Source of the DNA: Phenylobacterium sp.
GTDB lineage: Bacteria > Pseudomonadota > Alphaproteobacteria > Caulobacterales > Caulobacteraceae
Assembly: GCA_020401865.1 (NCBI GenBank)
Contig: JADCAS010000004.1
Coordinates: 186,001-250,000 of the forward strand
DNA length: 64,000 nt
Direction: 5' to 3'
Each line of letters starts with the position of its first letter. Within the stretch, counting starts at the first letter, position 1. Position numbers and translations under genes: made by a program. Shown one piece after another: positions 9,403 to 17,142 of this stretch. The notes under the pieces were generated by a model, which saw only the letters and a program-made list of their open reading frames with translations, was not told the DNA's origin and ran no database searches.

Positions 9403-9828
9403 TCCTCCGCCGCTAGAGGTATTGCAGCCCCTGGGCACCGGCCAAGCGACACTCTCGCTGACAGACATGCACTCGCCATACCGCGAAGCCCACCGGGTCA
9501 CGAGCGGCGGGGGTAGCGATGCCGCGTTGGCTGCTTGACGGACGGGTTAGGCAAGGGGGTTGACAGAAAAGAGAACAAAGTAAGAACATAGCTGAGCGCC
9601 TATCAGGAATGGCAAGGGCGCATTCGAGGAGGTGCAGTTGTCGGTCGGAACCAAGCGCTACGCAGTATGCTGCCGGAGCCCAGAATCAGCTACCCAATGG
9701 GCAATCTATTCGTCTGCCCACTCAGGCAAACCGGAATTGGCTATGGAGATATGGCCAATCTCTCAGAACGTCGGAATCACCTCCCCCTCATCAGGGAACC
9801 AAGACGGCGACGGTAAGGGAGTTCGGAC
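9403..9828. other. Gene-free stretch between paiB and the restriction operon
   Basis: About 425 bp with no convincing gene. Base composition shifts from the high GC of paiB to the lower GC of the island at about 9550. It contains the LexA-type promoter at 9560-9590, then a roughly 240-base leader before the methyltransferase. In the leader are a spaced inverted repeat ATTGGC (9736-9741)/GCCAAT (9754-9759) and short open frames (for example 9632-9832) that resemble nothing I know and lack good ribosome sites. A GGGAG just before 9829 serves the methyltransferase. Confidence 0.6.
9560..9590 (+). promoter_or_regulatory. SOS (LexA) box overlapping a promoter
   Basis: GAAC (9573-9576), seven bases, GAAC (9584-9587) is an exact match to the alphaproteobacterial LexA operator GTTC-N7-GTTC. 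It lies directly downstream of a perfect TTGACA -35 box (9560-9565), covering the spacer and the -10 position, where LexA would block transcription. The -10 itself is weak (AGAACA at 17-bp spacing). The first recognisable gene rightward is the methyltransferase at 9829. Confidence 0.65.
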
Positions 9829-10929
9829 ATGACCACTCTTCTCAGGATGCTCCGGGAAATGAACTCAGCTGCTGTCAAAGCCGAACAAGGGTTCAACTTT
9901 ATCGACCTCTTCGCCGGGATCGGAGGTCTGCGAAAGGCTGCCGAGTCTGTGGGGGGGTATTGTGCCTTCACCTCGGAATGGAACCCGTACTCGCAGAAGA
10001 CATATGCTGCGAATTACCGGGACAATCATCCCCCGTCAGGAGACATCACAGACGTCGATGCTGAGGATATACCGTCACATAATCTTCTTCTTGCCGGATT
10101 TCCTTGTCAGCCGTTTTCAATTGCCGGTGTTTCCAAGAAAAATTCGCTTGGTCGCAAACATGGGTTTGCTGACGAAACACAGGGTACGCTTTTCTTCGAT
10201 GTAGCCCGTATTCTGAAGGCGCACAAACCAGAGGCATTTCTCCTCGAAAACGTGAAAAATCTACATTCACACGACCGTGGGCGCACCTTTGAGGTGATAC
10301 TTCGTATCCTCCGGGAAGAATTAGGGTATCACGTCTGGTATCGGATAATCGACGCACAGCATTTTGTTCCTCAGCACCGCGAACGCATCGTCATTGTTGG
10401 ATTCAGGGACAAGGTGCCATTCAGCTGGGATGATCTCCGTCTTCCTCCAAAGGGGGCGACCCGGCTCAGGGATATTCTCCATCCTGAGAACGGCAGCGAG
10501 TTTCCAGAAGGGCATTACACCTACGGGCCTTTAGCCAAGGTTAGCGACAAGTTCGTTTTGACCGACCACCTCTGGAAGTATCTTAGGGATTATGCCGATA
10601 AGCACAGGGCTGCTGGAAACGGCTTCGGCTTTGGCCTAGTGGGCGCTGACGATGTATCTCGAACCTTGTCCGCCCGGTATTTCAAGGACGGATCGGAAAT
10701 CCTGATTGACCGGGGCCCCGGCCTAAATCCGAGACGGCTAACGCCCCGCGAATGCGCCCGCCTCATGGGCTACGACGATGACTTCGTGATCCCTGTTTCG
10801 GACACACAGGCCTACAAGCAGTTTGGAAACTCTGTTGCGGTCCCTGTGTTCAAGGAGGTGCTCAGGATCATGAAGCCGCACATCGACAGTCTGGTAGCTG
10901 CCGGACGAGAGGTAAGACTGCGAGCTTGA
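9829..10929 (+). CDS. Dcm/EcoRII-type DNA (cytosine-5) methyltransferase
   Basis: 366 residues. It transfers methyl groups from S-adenosylmethionine to C5 of cytosine. Motifs in order: [14 protein letters not shown] (SAM binding, residues 24-37), GFPCQPFS with catalytic Cys93, ENVKNL near residue 140, [10 protein letters not shown] near 180, and a C-terminal [15 protein letters not shown] and [10 protein letters not shown]. The target-recognition region ([35 protein letters not shown]) resembles Dcm, M.EcoRII and SsoII-group enzymes that act on CCWGG or CCNGG. No N-terminal regulatory HTH is present. Codon use is visibly more AT-rich than the flanks, consistent with transfer. Confidence 0.93.
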   Translation: MTTLLRMLREMNSAAVKAEQGFNFIDLFAGIGGLRKAAESVGGYCAFTSEWNPYSQKTYAANYRDNHPPSGDITDVDAEDIPSHNLLLAGFPCQPFSIAGVSKKNSLGRKHGFADETQGTLFFDVARILKAHKPEAFLLENVKNLHSHDRGRTFEVILRILREELGYHVWYRIIDAQHFVPQHRERIVIVGFRDKVPFSWDDLRLPPKGATRLRDILHPENGSEFPEGHYTYGPLAKVSDKFVLTDHLWKYLRDYADKHRAAGNGFGFGLVGADDVSRTLSARYFKDGSEILIDRGPGLNPRRLTPRECARLMGYDDDFVIPVSDTQAYKQFGNSVAVPVFKEVLRIMKPHIDSLVAAGREVRLRA

Positions 10930-10932
10930 ACT

Positions 10933-11385
10933 TTGGGGGACGTTCATGACCCAGCGACGCGTTCTCGGAATATGTCGGCAATCCGGGCGAAAGACACGTC
11001 TCCTGAATTTAAGGTCCGGAAACTTCTCCACAGGGCGGGTTTCAGATTTCGCCTGCACTCGAAGGCCCTTCCCGGTTCCCCGGATCTAGTCTTCGCAAAA
11101 CACCGTGCGGTCGTATTTGTTCATGGCTGCTTTTGGCATGGGCATGAATGTACCACATTCCGGTGGCCAAAGAGCCGCGAGGAATTCTGGCACCATAAGA
11201 TTAGCAATAACGTCATTAGGGACCAACAGATTTTGCGTGAACTTCGCGAAAGCGGCTGGCGAGTCTGTCTGATCTGGGAATGCTCATTGAGGGGTGCGGG
11301 CAGGATAGATGACGCCGACCTTTTGTCCTCGCTCGAACGCTGGTTACGATCCGCCTCGGAGTTTCTTGAGCTGCGGGGAAGCTGA
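10933..11385 (+). CDS. vsr: Very-short-patch mismatch repair endonuclease
   Basis: 150 residues starting at TTG three bases after the methyltransferase stop. Vsr nicks next to T:G mismatches that arise when 5-methylcytosine deaminates in CCWGG-type sites. Motifs: MGDVHDPATRSRNMSAIRAKD at the N-terminus (typical Vsr opening), the catalytic region GSPDLVFAKHRAVVFVHGCF, WHGHEC (zinc ligands), and NNVIRDQQ. TTG was chosen because the conserved N-terminus starts there; the next in-frame ATG would remove it. Pairing with a Dcm-type methyltransferase is the classic arrangement. Confidence 0.93.
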   Translation: MGDVHDPATRSRNMSAIRAKDTSPEFKVRKLLHRAGFRFRLHSKALPGSPDLVFAKHRAVVFVHGCFWHGHECTTFRWPKSREEFWHHKISNNVIRDQQILRELRESGWRVCLIWECSLRGAGRIDDADLLSSLERWLRSASEFLELRGS

Positions 11386-11387
11386 TC

Positions 11388-12713
11388 ATGGTTCAATCTC
11401 TGGCAGCGCTGCGAGACAGGATGCGTCATGCTGGTGCTGTCCGTCTCTATGCCAAGGTCCTGGCGCCAAACGACAACTCGAAGAACCAAGTGTTCCTCGG
11501 TTCTGGCTTCACCTCTCTGAACCTGCTTCCGCATGGGGATGTCACGACGGACCCATCGCCCGTAGCAGGTGCAGTTCGCGACAGGGCGAAGGCGGTGCTG
11601 GATTTCTCATGGCTTACCCCAGAGGGCTTGAGAGTTGCGCCAGATGCGAAACTCATTCTCTACCCTCGCTATCCAGAGGTAAGATTTTCGGGGTTTCTCA
11701 AAGGATGCCATGCAGCCCCCTCTGCGATCATGACGTCCAGAGAGCCGGGGCGTGTTATTGTCCTCGGAGTGACCGCGGCTGGCAAGATCGTCGGATATGC
11801 GGCGGGCGGCGGGGAGAGTGTTTCCAGCGAGATCGCGAGCGGCGCCTGGGGCTCAATAGGCGTCTTCCTCGATCTCTCCGTAGAGTCGCCGTCGGAGCCC
11901 TCAGCGAAGGAAGTCCTCCTGGAGAGGCTCCGCCTGATTCATGAGAGAAGTTGGGTTGGTTCAGTGAAGCTGGGGCCGGATGGCGTCCCGAGGCTTTATG
12001 CTGCAAGAAATGGTGGCGGTTACACGCTCGAGGCGCTTCTCGGGATCAGCCCCAATGGCCGCGCGGAACCGGACTTCATGGGCTGGGAAGTCAAGCAATA
12101 TGCAGTCTCAAACTTCCGCTCTTACCGCGCCAAGTCTGCTGTAACGCTCATGACGCCGGAGCCGACCGGCGGTGTCTATCAGGACGAAGGCCCTGAGGCG
12201 TTCATCCGCCGCTTTGGATACCCAGACCGGAATGGCCGGGAGAACCGCCTCAACTTCGGCGGGATCTACGATTGTCTTCGGACGCCAAACCATCTCACTG
12301 GCCTCCGCATGGTCCTCTCTGGCTTCGATAACGGAACCGGGCAGATAACGGACATGAACGGGGCCATCATGCTGCTGGACCCAACGGACACTGTCGCGGC
12401 GTCCTGGACTTTCAAGGGGCTTCTCGCCCACTGGAACCGCAAGCACGCCAAAGCTGCTTACGTACCTTCACTTTACCGGACTCCGCCTCCTGAATACGCT
12501 TTCGGTGGGCAGGTTCTGACCTGTGAGGAGACAGACTTTCTGCTGTTCCTGAGGGCCGTTGAGCGTGGTCAGGTCTACCTGGACCCGGCGCTCAAACTGG
12601 AAGGTTCGGAGGCAGGAGCAATCAGCATCAAACGCCGAAACCAATTCCGGGTATCCCATTCCATCCTTCCAACCCTATACCATAGACATGAAACGGTGGA
12701 TCTGACCGACTGA
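11388..12713 (+). CDS. Type II restriction endonuclease, MvaI/BcnI-like
   Basis: 441 residues starting two bases after the vsr stop. The C-terminal half carries YTLEALLGI and AEPDFMGWEVKQ, resembling the MvaI/BcnI restriction family (D...E-x-K catalytic core), whose members cut CCWGG or CCSGG as monomers. That agrees with the Dcm-type methyltransferase and Vsr upstream. The N-terminal roughly 200 residues look like an extra domain of uncertain role. The operon order methyltransferase-vsr-endonuclease protects the host first. Cutting specificity is inferred, not shown. Confidence 0.8.
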   Translation: MVQSLAALRDRMRHAGAVRLYAKVLAPNDNSKNQVFLGSGFTSLNLLPHGDVTTDPSPVAGAVRDRAKAVLDFSWLTPEGLRVAPDAKLILYPRYPEVRFSGFLKGCHAAPSAIMTSREPGRVIVLGVTAAGKIVGYAAGGGESVSSEIASGAWGSIGVFLDLSVESPSEPSAKEVLLERLRLIHERSWVGSVKLGPDGVPRLYAARNGGGYTLEALLGISPNGRAEPDFMGWEVKQYAVSNFRSYRAKSAVTLMTPEPTGGVYQDEGPEAFIRRFGYPDRNGRENRLNFGGIYDCLRTPNHLTGLRMVLSGFDNGTGQITDMNGAIMLLDPTDTVAASWTFKGLLAHWNRKHAKAAYVPSLYRTPPPEYAFGGQVLTCEETDFLLFLRAVERGQVYLDPALKLEGSEAGAISIKRRNQFRVSHSILPTLYHRHETVDLTD

Positions 12714-12840
12714 AGGACAGCCTAAGAGAGTAGGCCTCGAGATGTCGTGGGAGGGAGCGGAGTAAACACAGGCACCATTCCCACTATCCGGGCCATGACC
12801 AGAACCTCCGTCCGTTCGGTAGACGCCAACTCAGGCATTC

Positions 12841-13329
12841 TCACCGCAATCCCGACAGCCGCCCGCCCTCCCGGCCCGCCTCAGCCACCAAGGCCTGCCA
12901 GTCGTCCGGAGGACGCCCGGCCTCCAGCATGCGGCGGAAGACCCGGTAGGCGTCGGTCCCGCTTTCGTAGGCGCGCAGGGTCCGCTCGTCATTCACCCAG
13001 GCCAGCACGATCAGGCGGCTGGCGGCGTGGAAGCGGAAGAAGAGCCTGTACTGCTGGAAGAACCTGGCCCGGAACCAGTGCCGGTGCTCGGGCCCGAGGG
13101 CCGCGCCCTGGCGATACTCGGGCCGCCCCGGATCCTGCGGGATGACGTCGAATGCCAGTTTACGGATCGCGGCGAGCCGCTTGGTCGGGTTCCGGGAGAC
13201 ATAGCCATCAGGGTTCCGCGCCTTCAGGCGCTCCACCTCCTCCACCAGGGCCTGCAGCTGGTCGAGGAAGAGGGGATGGGCCATGACCCTCCAGCCGTGG
13301 ATGACCAGCGGCTCAGGCGGCGCCGTCAT
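12841..13329 (-). CDS. yhaV: YhaV-type ribosome-dependent mRNA interferase toxin
   Basis: 162 residues. Features of the YhaV family: VIHGWRVMAHPLFLDQL, YVSRNPTKRLAAIRKL, FDVIPQDPGRPEYRQG, HWFRARFFQQYRLFFRF and LAWVNDERTLRAYES. YhaV degrades mRNA and is silenced by PrlF. It follows prlF with an ATGA overlap at 13326-13329, so the pair is translated together. It is transcribed toward the restriction island, and its stop is about 130 bp from the end of that island. Confidence 0.92.
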   Translation of the reverse strand: MTAPPEPLVIHGWRVMAHPLFLDQLQALVEEVERLKARNPDGYVSRNPTKRLAAIRKLAFDVIPQDPGRPEYRQGAALGPEHRHWFRARFFQQYRLFFRFHAASRLIVLAWVNDERTLRAYESGTDAYRVFRRMLEAGRPPDDWQALVAEAGREGGRLSGLR

Positions 13330-13655
13330 TCGTCCACATCAGAAAGGGGCTCTGAAAGATCCACCTCCACCCCCGCCACAAGGTCGTCCATCCGCTTCAG
13401 GAGGCCGGCGTCGGGCGTGGCGATGCGATCTGGACGCTGGGCCATGTCCCGGGCCAGCAGGTCGAGGAGGCCGAGCAGGGCGGGATCGGAGGCTTCCTGC
13501 GCCTCTACCTTCGTCAGGACGACGGCGCCGTCCGACGACAGAGCGTAACGGATACGGTCGCGCTTGCCGAGACGCAGGGCGCGGCGGACCATTTCCGGGA
13601 CGGTCGTCTGATAGCGGTCGGTCAAGGCCGACTCCGCCTCAAGCTGGGCGCTCAT
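13326..13655 (-). CDS. prlF: PrlF/SohA-type AbrB-fold antitoxin
   Basis: 109 residues. The N-terminus has the swapped-hairpin AbrB signature (ESALTDRYQTTVPEMVRRAL, LGKRDRIRY) that binds DNA; the C-terminal acidic segment should wrap YhaV. It is the first gene of the antitoxin-toxin pair and overlaps yhaV by four bases. Autoregulation is likely through the palindromes at 13687-13715. It is divergent from the phzF-like gene. Confidence 0.9.
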   Translation of the reverse strand: MSAQLEAESALTDRYQTTVPEMVRRALRLGKRDRIRYALSSDGAVVLTKVEAQEASDPALLGLLDLLARDMAQRPDRIATPDAGLLKRMDDLVAGVEVDLSEPLSDVDE

Positions 13656-13681
13656 CTTTCTGGGCTCCTGAGTGAGCGAGA

Positions 13682-13715
13682 GAGGTAATGCAATTGCATT
13701 GCCTTGTCAAGGCAA
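13682..13715 (-). promoter_or_regulatory. prlF-yhaV promoter with two palindromic operators
   Basis: On the minus strand TTGACA (13705-13710) and TACCTC (13682-13687) are 17 bp apart. The spacer contains a perfect 14-bp palindrome AATGCAATTGCATT (13687-13700), and the -35 box sits in a second inverted repeat TTGCCTT-GTC-AAGGCAA (13699-13715). Both are plausible sites for the PrlF or PrlF-YhaV complex. Confidence 0.6.
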
Positions 13716-13766
13716 GCGCATCGGGCGCAAAGGCCGGTCCCAGAGCCTTTTTCCGGGACCTTCGCC

Positions 13767-14606
13767 ATGACCCTCCGCCGTTTCCAGCAGATCGACGTCT
13801 TCGCCTCTGGACCCCTCAACGGCAATCCACTGGCCGTGGTGCACGGCGCGCAGGGCCTTTCGGACGCGCAGATGGCCGCCTTCGCCCGCTGGACCAACCT
13901 GTCGGAGACCACCTTCCTCCTGCCGCCGGCCGATGCGGGCGCCGACTACCGGGTCCGGATCTTCACCCCCGGGGGCGAGCTGCCCTTCGCCGGGCATCCG
14001 ACCCTGGGCTCCTGCCGGGCCTGGCTGTCGGCGGGGGGCCGGCCGAAGACGCCGGGGCGGGTGATCCAGGAGTGCGGCGTGGGTCTTGTTCCCGTGCGGC
14101 TCGACGGCGAGGATCTGGCCTTTGCGGCCCCTCCGCTGCGGCGCACGGGGCCGGTCGAGCCGGAGGTCCTGGCGCAGATCCGCGGGACCCTCGGCCTGCC
14201 GGAGGGGGCGATCCTGGACCACCAGTGGATCGACAACGGGCCGGGCTGGTGCGCCGTCCTGCTGGACAGCGTCGAGCGGGCGCTGTCGGTGCGGCCCGAC
14301 CCGGCCCTGTTCGGCGACCTGAAGCTGGGGGTGGCGGCCCTGCATCCGCCCGGCGGGCCGGCGGCGCTGGAGGTCCGGGCCTTCTTCGCCGACGGGGCCC
14401 TGGTGGAGGACCCGGTGACGGGCAGCCTGAACGCCGGCCTCGCCCAGTGGCTGATCGGCGCAGGGCGCCTGCCGCCGCGCTATGTGGCCAGCCAGGGCGC
14501 GGCGCTCCGCCGGGCGGGCCGGATCACCGTCTCGGCGGAGGCCGACGGGACCTGGATCGGCGGCCGGGCCGTGATCGTTCTGGAAGGAAGCGCCGCCCTC
14601 GACTAA
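13767..14606 (+). CDS. PhzF-family isomerase
   Basis: 279 residues, the normal PhzF length, with the two-lobed diaminopimelate-epimerase fold. Motifs: FQQIDVFASGPLNGNPLAVV, WTNLSETTFLLPP with the catalytic Glu, FTPGGELPFAGHPTLGS, and EDPVTGSLNAGLAQWL near the C-terminus. The family includes trans-2,3-dihydro-3-hydroxyanthranilate isomerase, but most members have unknown substrates and no phenazine genes are here. The start at 13767 matches the family; the frame opens slightly earlier. It is followed by galU 26 bp downstream. Confidence 0.88.
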   Translation: MTLRRFQQIDVFASGPLNGNPLAVVHGAQGLSDAQMAAFARWTNLSETTFLLPPADAGADYRVRIFTPGGELPFAGHPTLGSCRAWLSAGGRPKTPGRVIQECGVGLVPVRLDGEDLAFAAPPLRRTGPVEPEVLAQIRGTLGLPEGAILDHQWIDNGPGWCAVLLDSVERALSVRPDPALFGDLKLGVAALHPPGGPAALEVRAFFADGALVEDPVTGSLNAGLAQWLIGAGRLPPRYVASQGAALRRAGRITVSAEADGTWIGGRAVIVLEGSAALD

Positions 14607-14632
14607 GGGAGGGACCGGAAACGGAGGCGTCC

Positions 14633-15511
14633 ATGTCAGGCAAGGTGCGCAAGGCGGTGCTGCCGGTGGCGGGGCTGGGCACGCGGGTGCTGCCCGGCGC
14701 CAAGGTCACGCCCAAGGAAATGCTCAACGTCGTCGACCGCCCGATCCTGTCCTACATCATCGAGGAGGGCCGGGCGGCGGGCATCGAGCACTTCGTCTTC
14801 GTCACCGGCCGCGGCAAGGGCGCCATCGAGGACTATTTCGACCACCATGTCGAACTCGAGGCCCAGCTGGAGGCCAAGGGCAAGCTGGACGTCCTGGCCG
14901 ACATCCGCCGCGACCTGCCCAAGCCCGGCGAGATGAGCTTTGTCCGCCAGATGGCGCCCCTGGGCCTGGGTCACGCCGTCTGGTGCGCCCGGGACATCAT
15001 CGGCGACGAGCCCTTCGCCGTCATGCTGCCGGACATGCTGATGATGGCCGAGCCGGCCGCCCTGGCCCAGGCGACGGCGGCCTTCGACCAGGTCGGCGGC
15101 AACATCGTCGTCGTCGAGCCGGCGCCGGAGGGCCAGGCCCACAAGTACGGCATCGTGGCCCTCGACGGACAGAAGGGCCGGCTGAATCGAATGACCGGTA
15201 TGGTGGAAAAGCCCGCGCCGGGAACCGAGCCGTCCAATCTTTTCATTTCCGGTCGGTATGTCCTGCAGCCCGAGATCTTCGATCGGCTCGCCAGGCACCG
15301 GAAGGGCGCCGGCGGCGAGATCCAGCTGACCGACGCCATGGCCGACCTGATGGCCGACCAGCCCTTCTACGCCCTGGAGTACGAGGGGACCACCTATGAC
15401 TGCGGCTACAAGCTGGGCCTCCTGCGGGCCAATGTCGCCTACGCCCTGAAGCGGCCCGACCTGGCCGAGGGGGCCCGGGCGGTCCTGAAGGACCTGCTGG
15501 GCGAAGGGTGA
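14633..15511 (+). CDS. galU: UTP-glucose-1-phosphate uridylyltransferase
   Basis: 292 residues, full length. It makes UDP-glucose from UTP and glucose-1-phosphate. Motifs: AVLPVAGLGTRVLPGAK (nucleotide loop), PKEMLNVVDRPILSYIIEE, QMAPLGLGHAVWCAR, MLPDMLM, MVEKPAP, and GGEIQLTDAMADL. The product feeds Ugd (its end lies at position 53) and the glycosyltransferases downstream. Its stop overlaps the start of the next gene (GTGA), and a string of envelope-sugar genes follows. Confidence 0.97.
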   Translation: MSGKVRKAVLPVAGLGTRVLPGAKVTPKEMLNVVDRPILSYIIEEGRAAGIEHFVFVTGRGKGAIEDYFDHHVELEAQLEAKGKLDVLADIRRDLPKPGEMSFVRQMAPLGLGHAVWCARDIIGDEPFAVMLPDMLMMAEPAALAQATAAFDQVGGNIVVVEPAPEGQAHKYGIVALDGQKGRLNRMTGMVEKPAPGTEPSNLFISGRYVLQPEIFDRLARHRKGAGGEIQLTDAMADLMADQPFYALEYEGTTYDCGYKLGLLRANVAYALKRPDLAEGARAVLKDLLGEG

Positions 15512-16350
15512 GGCTCCTCGTCTTCGGCTTCGGCTACTCCGCCCGCGCCCTGGCCGCACGGACGGCGGGTGACGTGCACGTCACCGCGACGGTGCGGACC
15601 CCCCTGCCAGCCCCCTGGCGGGACGCCGTGGAGACGGTCCCGGCCGGCGATGGCGACGCCCTGGCGACAGTCCTGAGACGCAGCGACGCCCTCCTCGTGA
15701 CCGCCGCCCCCGACCCGGAGACCGGCCTCTGCCCCGGCTTCGAAGCCCTCGCTCCACACCTCGCCCCGGGGTCGGGTCCGGGCTGGATCGGCTACCTCTC
15801 GACCACCGGCGTCTACGGCGACCGCGGCGGCGGATGGGTGCGCGAGACCAGCGAACTGCGGCCGGCCTCGGAGACCGCACGGCGCCGCGTGGCGGCCGAA
15901 GCGGCCTGGGCGGGGACGGGCCGGCCGCTGGCGATCTTCAGGCTTCCGGGCATCTACGGCCCCGGCCGGTCGGCCCTGGACCGGGTCCGTGACGGAACCG
16001 CCCGGCGCATGGCCGCGCCGGGGCAGGTGTTCAGCCGCATCCACGTGGATGACCTGGCCGACGGCCTCGCCGCCGCCCTGGCCCGGCCGGACAGGACCGG
16101 CGTCTTCAACCTCTGCGACGATGAGCCCGCGCCCGCCGCCGACGTGACCCTGGAGGCCTGCCGCCTGCTGGGCGTCGAGGCGCCGCCGGAAACGCCCCTG
16201 GACCTGGACGCCCTGACCCCCGCCGCCCGGCGCTTCTGGGCCGAGAGCAAGCGCGTCTCCAACGCCCGGGCCAAGGCCGCCCTCAGCTGGCGACCCGCCC
16301 ACCCGACCTATCGCGAGGGCCTGGCGGCCATCCTCGCTGCGGGCGGCTAG
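15508..16350 (+). CDS. NAD(P)-dependent epimerase/dehydratase-like protein (YeeZ type)
   Basis: 280 residues with an atypical extended short-chain dehydrogenase fold. The N-terminal nucleotide loop is LLVFGFGYSARALAA rather than the canonical TGxxGxxG. YLSTTGVYGDRGGGWV, FRLPGIYGPGRS and FSRIHVDDLADGLAAAL follow the YeeZ subgroup. Starts at GTG overlapping the galU stop, so translation is coupled. The role may be sugar-nucleotide related by context; the substrate is unknown. It ends directly against the convergent hydrolase gene, with both stop codons inside CTAGCTAG. Confidence 0.8.
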   Translation: MRLLVFGFGYSARALAARTAGDVHVTATVRTPLPAPWRDAVETVPAGDGDALATVLRRSDALLVTAAPDPETGLCPGFEALAPHLAPGSGPGWIGYLSTTGVYGDRGGGWVRETSELRPASETARRRVAAEAAWAGTGRPLAIFRLPGIYGPGRSALDRVRDGTARRMAAPGQVFSRIHVDDLADGLAAALARPDRTGVFNLCDDEPAPAADVTLEACRLLGVEAPPETPLDLDALTPAARRFWAESKRVSNARAKAALSWRPAHPTYREGLAAILAAGG

Positions 16351-17097
16351 CTAGCCGCAGAGCTCGTCCACGAAGGCCAGCAGCCGTTCGATATCCTGCG
16401 GCCGGGACAGGCGGTGGTCGCCATCGCGGACCAGGCTGAAGACCAGGTCCTGAGCCGTCAGGGCCTCGGCCAGGGCCAGGGCGTGGCGCCAGGGCACGTC
16501 CGGGTCGGCGCCGCCCTGCAGGATGCGCACCGGCAGGTCGATCCCCACCGGACCGGGCAGGAGGCTCCAGGTCGCGGACTCGTCGAGGAAGCGTCCGGTG
16601 ATGGGATAGGGATCGCCGTACTCGGACGGTCGCATCCAGACCCCGTCGCGGGCCAGGGCGGCGCGGTCGGCGTCGGTCATCTCCGGGACCATCAGGGCCT
16701 GGGGAAAGTCGGCGGCGGGGGCGACGAGGACCAGGCCCTTGACCCGGTCCGGACGGGCCAGGGCGCAGAGGCAGGCCAGCCAGCCGCCCATGGACGAGCC
16801 CACGAGGATCAGGTCGCCGGTCGTGAGGGTATCGATCATCGCCAGGGTGTCCGCCCGCCAGGACCCGATCGTGCCGTCGGTGAAGACGCCGCCCGATTCC
16901 CCGTGACCCGAGTAGTCGAAGCGCAGGAAGGCCCGGCCCGAGGCGAGGGCCTGGTCGGCCAGGGCCTGGGCCTTGGTCCCGGTCATGTCCGAGCGGAAGC
17001 CGCCCAGCCAAACGACGGTCGGCCCGCGCCCCTCGACGGCGCGCCAGGCCAGGCGGGTCCCCGCCTCGCGTTCCAGGTGTCCGGTGATCTCCTGCAT
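16351..17097 (-). CDS. Alpha/beta hydrolase
   Basis: 248 residues of the serine-hydrolase alpha/beta fold. The nucleophile elbow is GSSMGG near residue 99, the oxyanion segment is VVWLGGFRSDMTGTKA, FLRFDYSGHGESGG follows, and the catalytic Asp/His are in GGADPDVPW and RDGDHRLSRPQD. Short members of this group include palmitoyl-protein thioesterase ABHD10-like enzymes, but the substrate cannot be told. The start MQEITGHLE at 17097 was preferred over longer antisense-derived starts. It is divergent from the glycosyltransferase at 17143 with only 45 bp between. Confidence 0.85.
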   Translation of the reverse strand: MQEITGHLEREAGTRLAWRAVEGRGPTVVWLGGFRSDMTGTKAQALADQALASGRAFLRFDYSGHGESGGVFTDGTIGSWRADTLAMIDTLTTGDLILVGSSMGGWLACLCALARPDRVKGLVLVAPAADFPQALMVPEMTDADRAALARDGVWMRPSEYGDPYPITGRFLDESATWSLLPGPVGIDLPVRILQGGADPDVPWRHALALAEALTAQDLVFSLVRDGDHRLSRPQDIERLLAFVDELCG

Positions 17098-17142
17098 GGC
17101 GCCTGCATAGCGCCCGGCGCCGGCCTGCGCTATCAGGGCGCG

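Noticed and set aside
9609..10064. Open frames in the leader of the restriction operon as an SOS gene or C-protein
   Set aside because: Translations show no known fold or helix-turn-helix, ribosome sites are poor, and the longest overlaps the methyltransferase in another frame.
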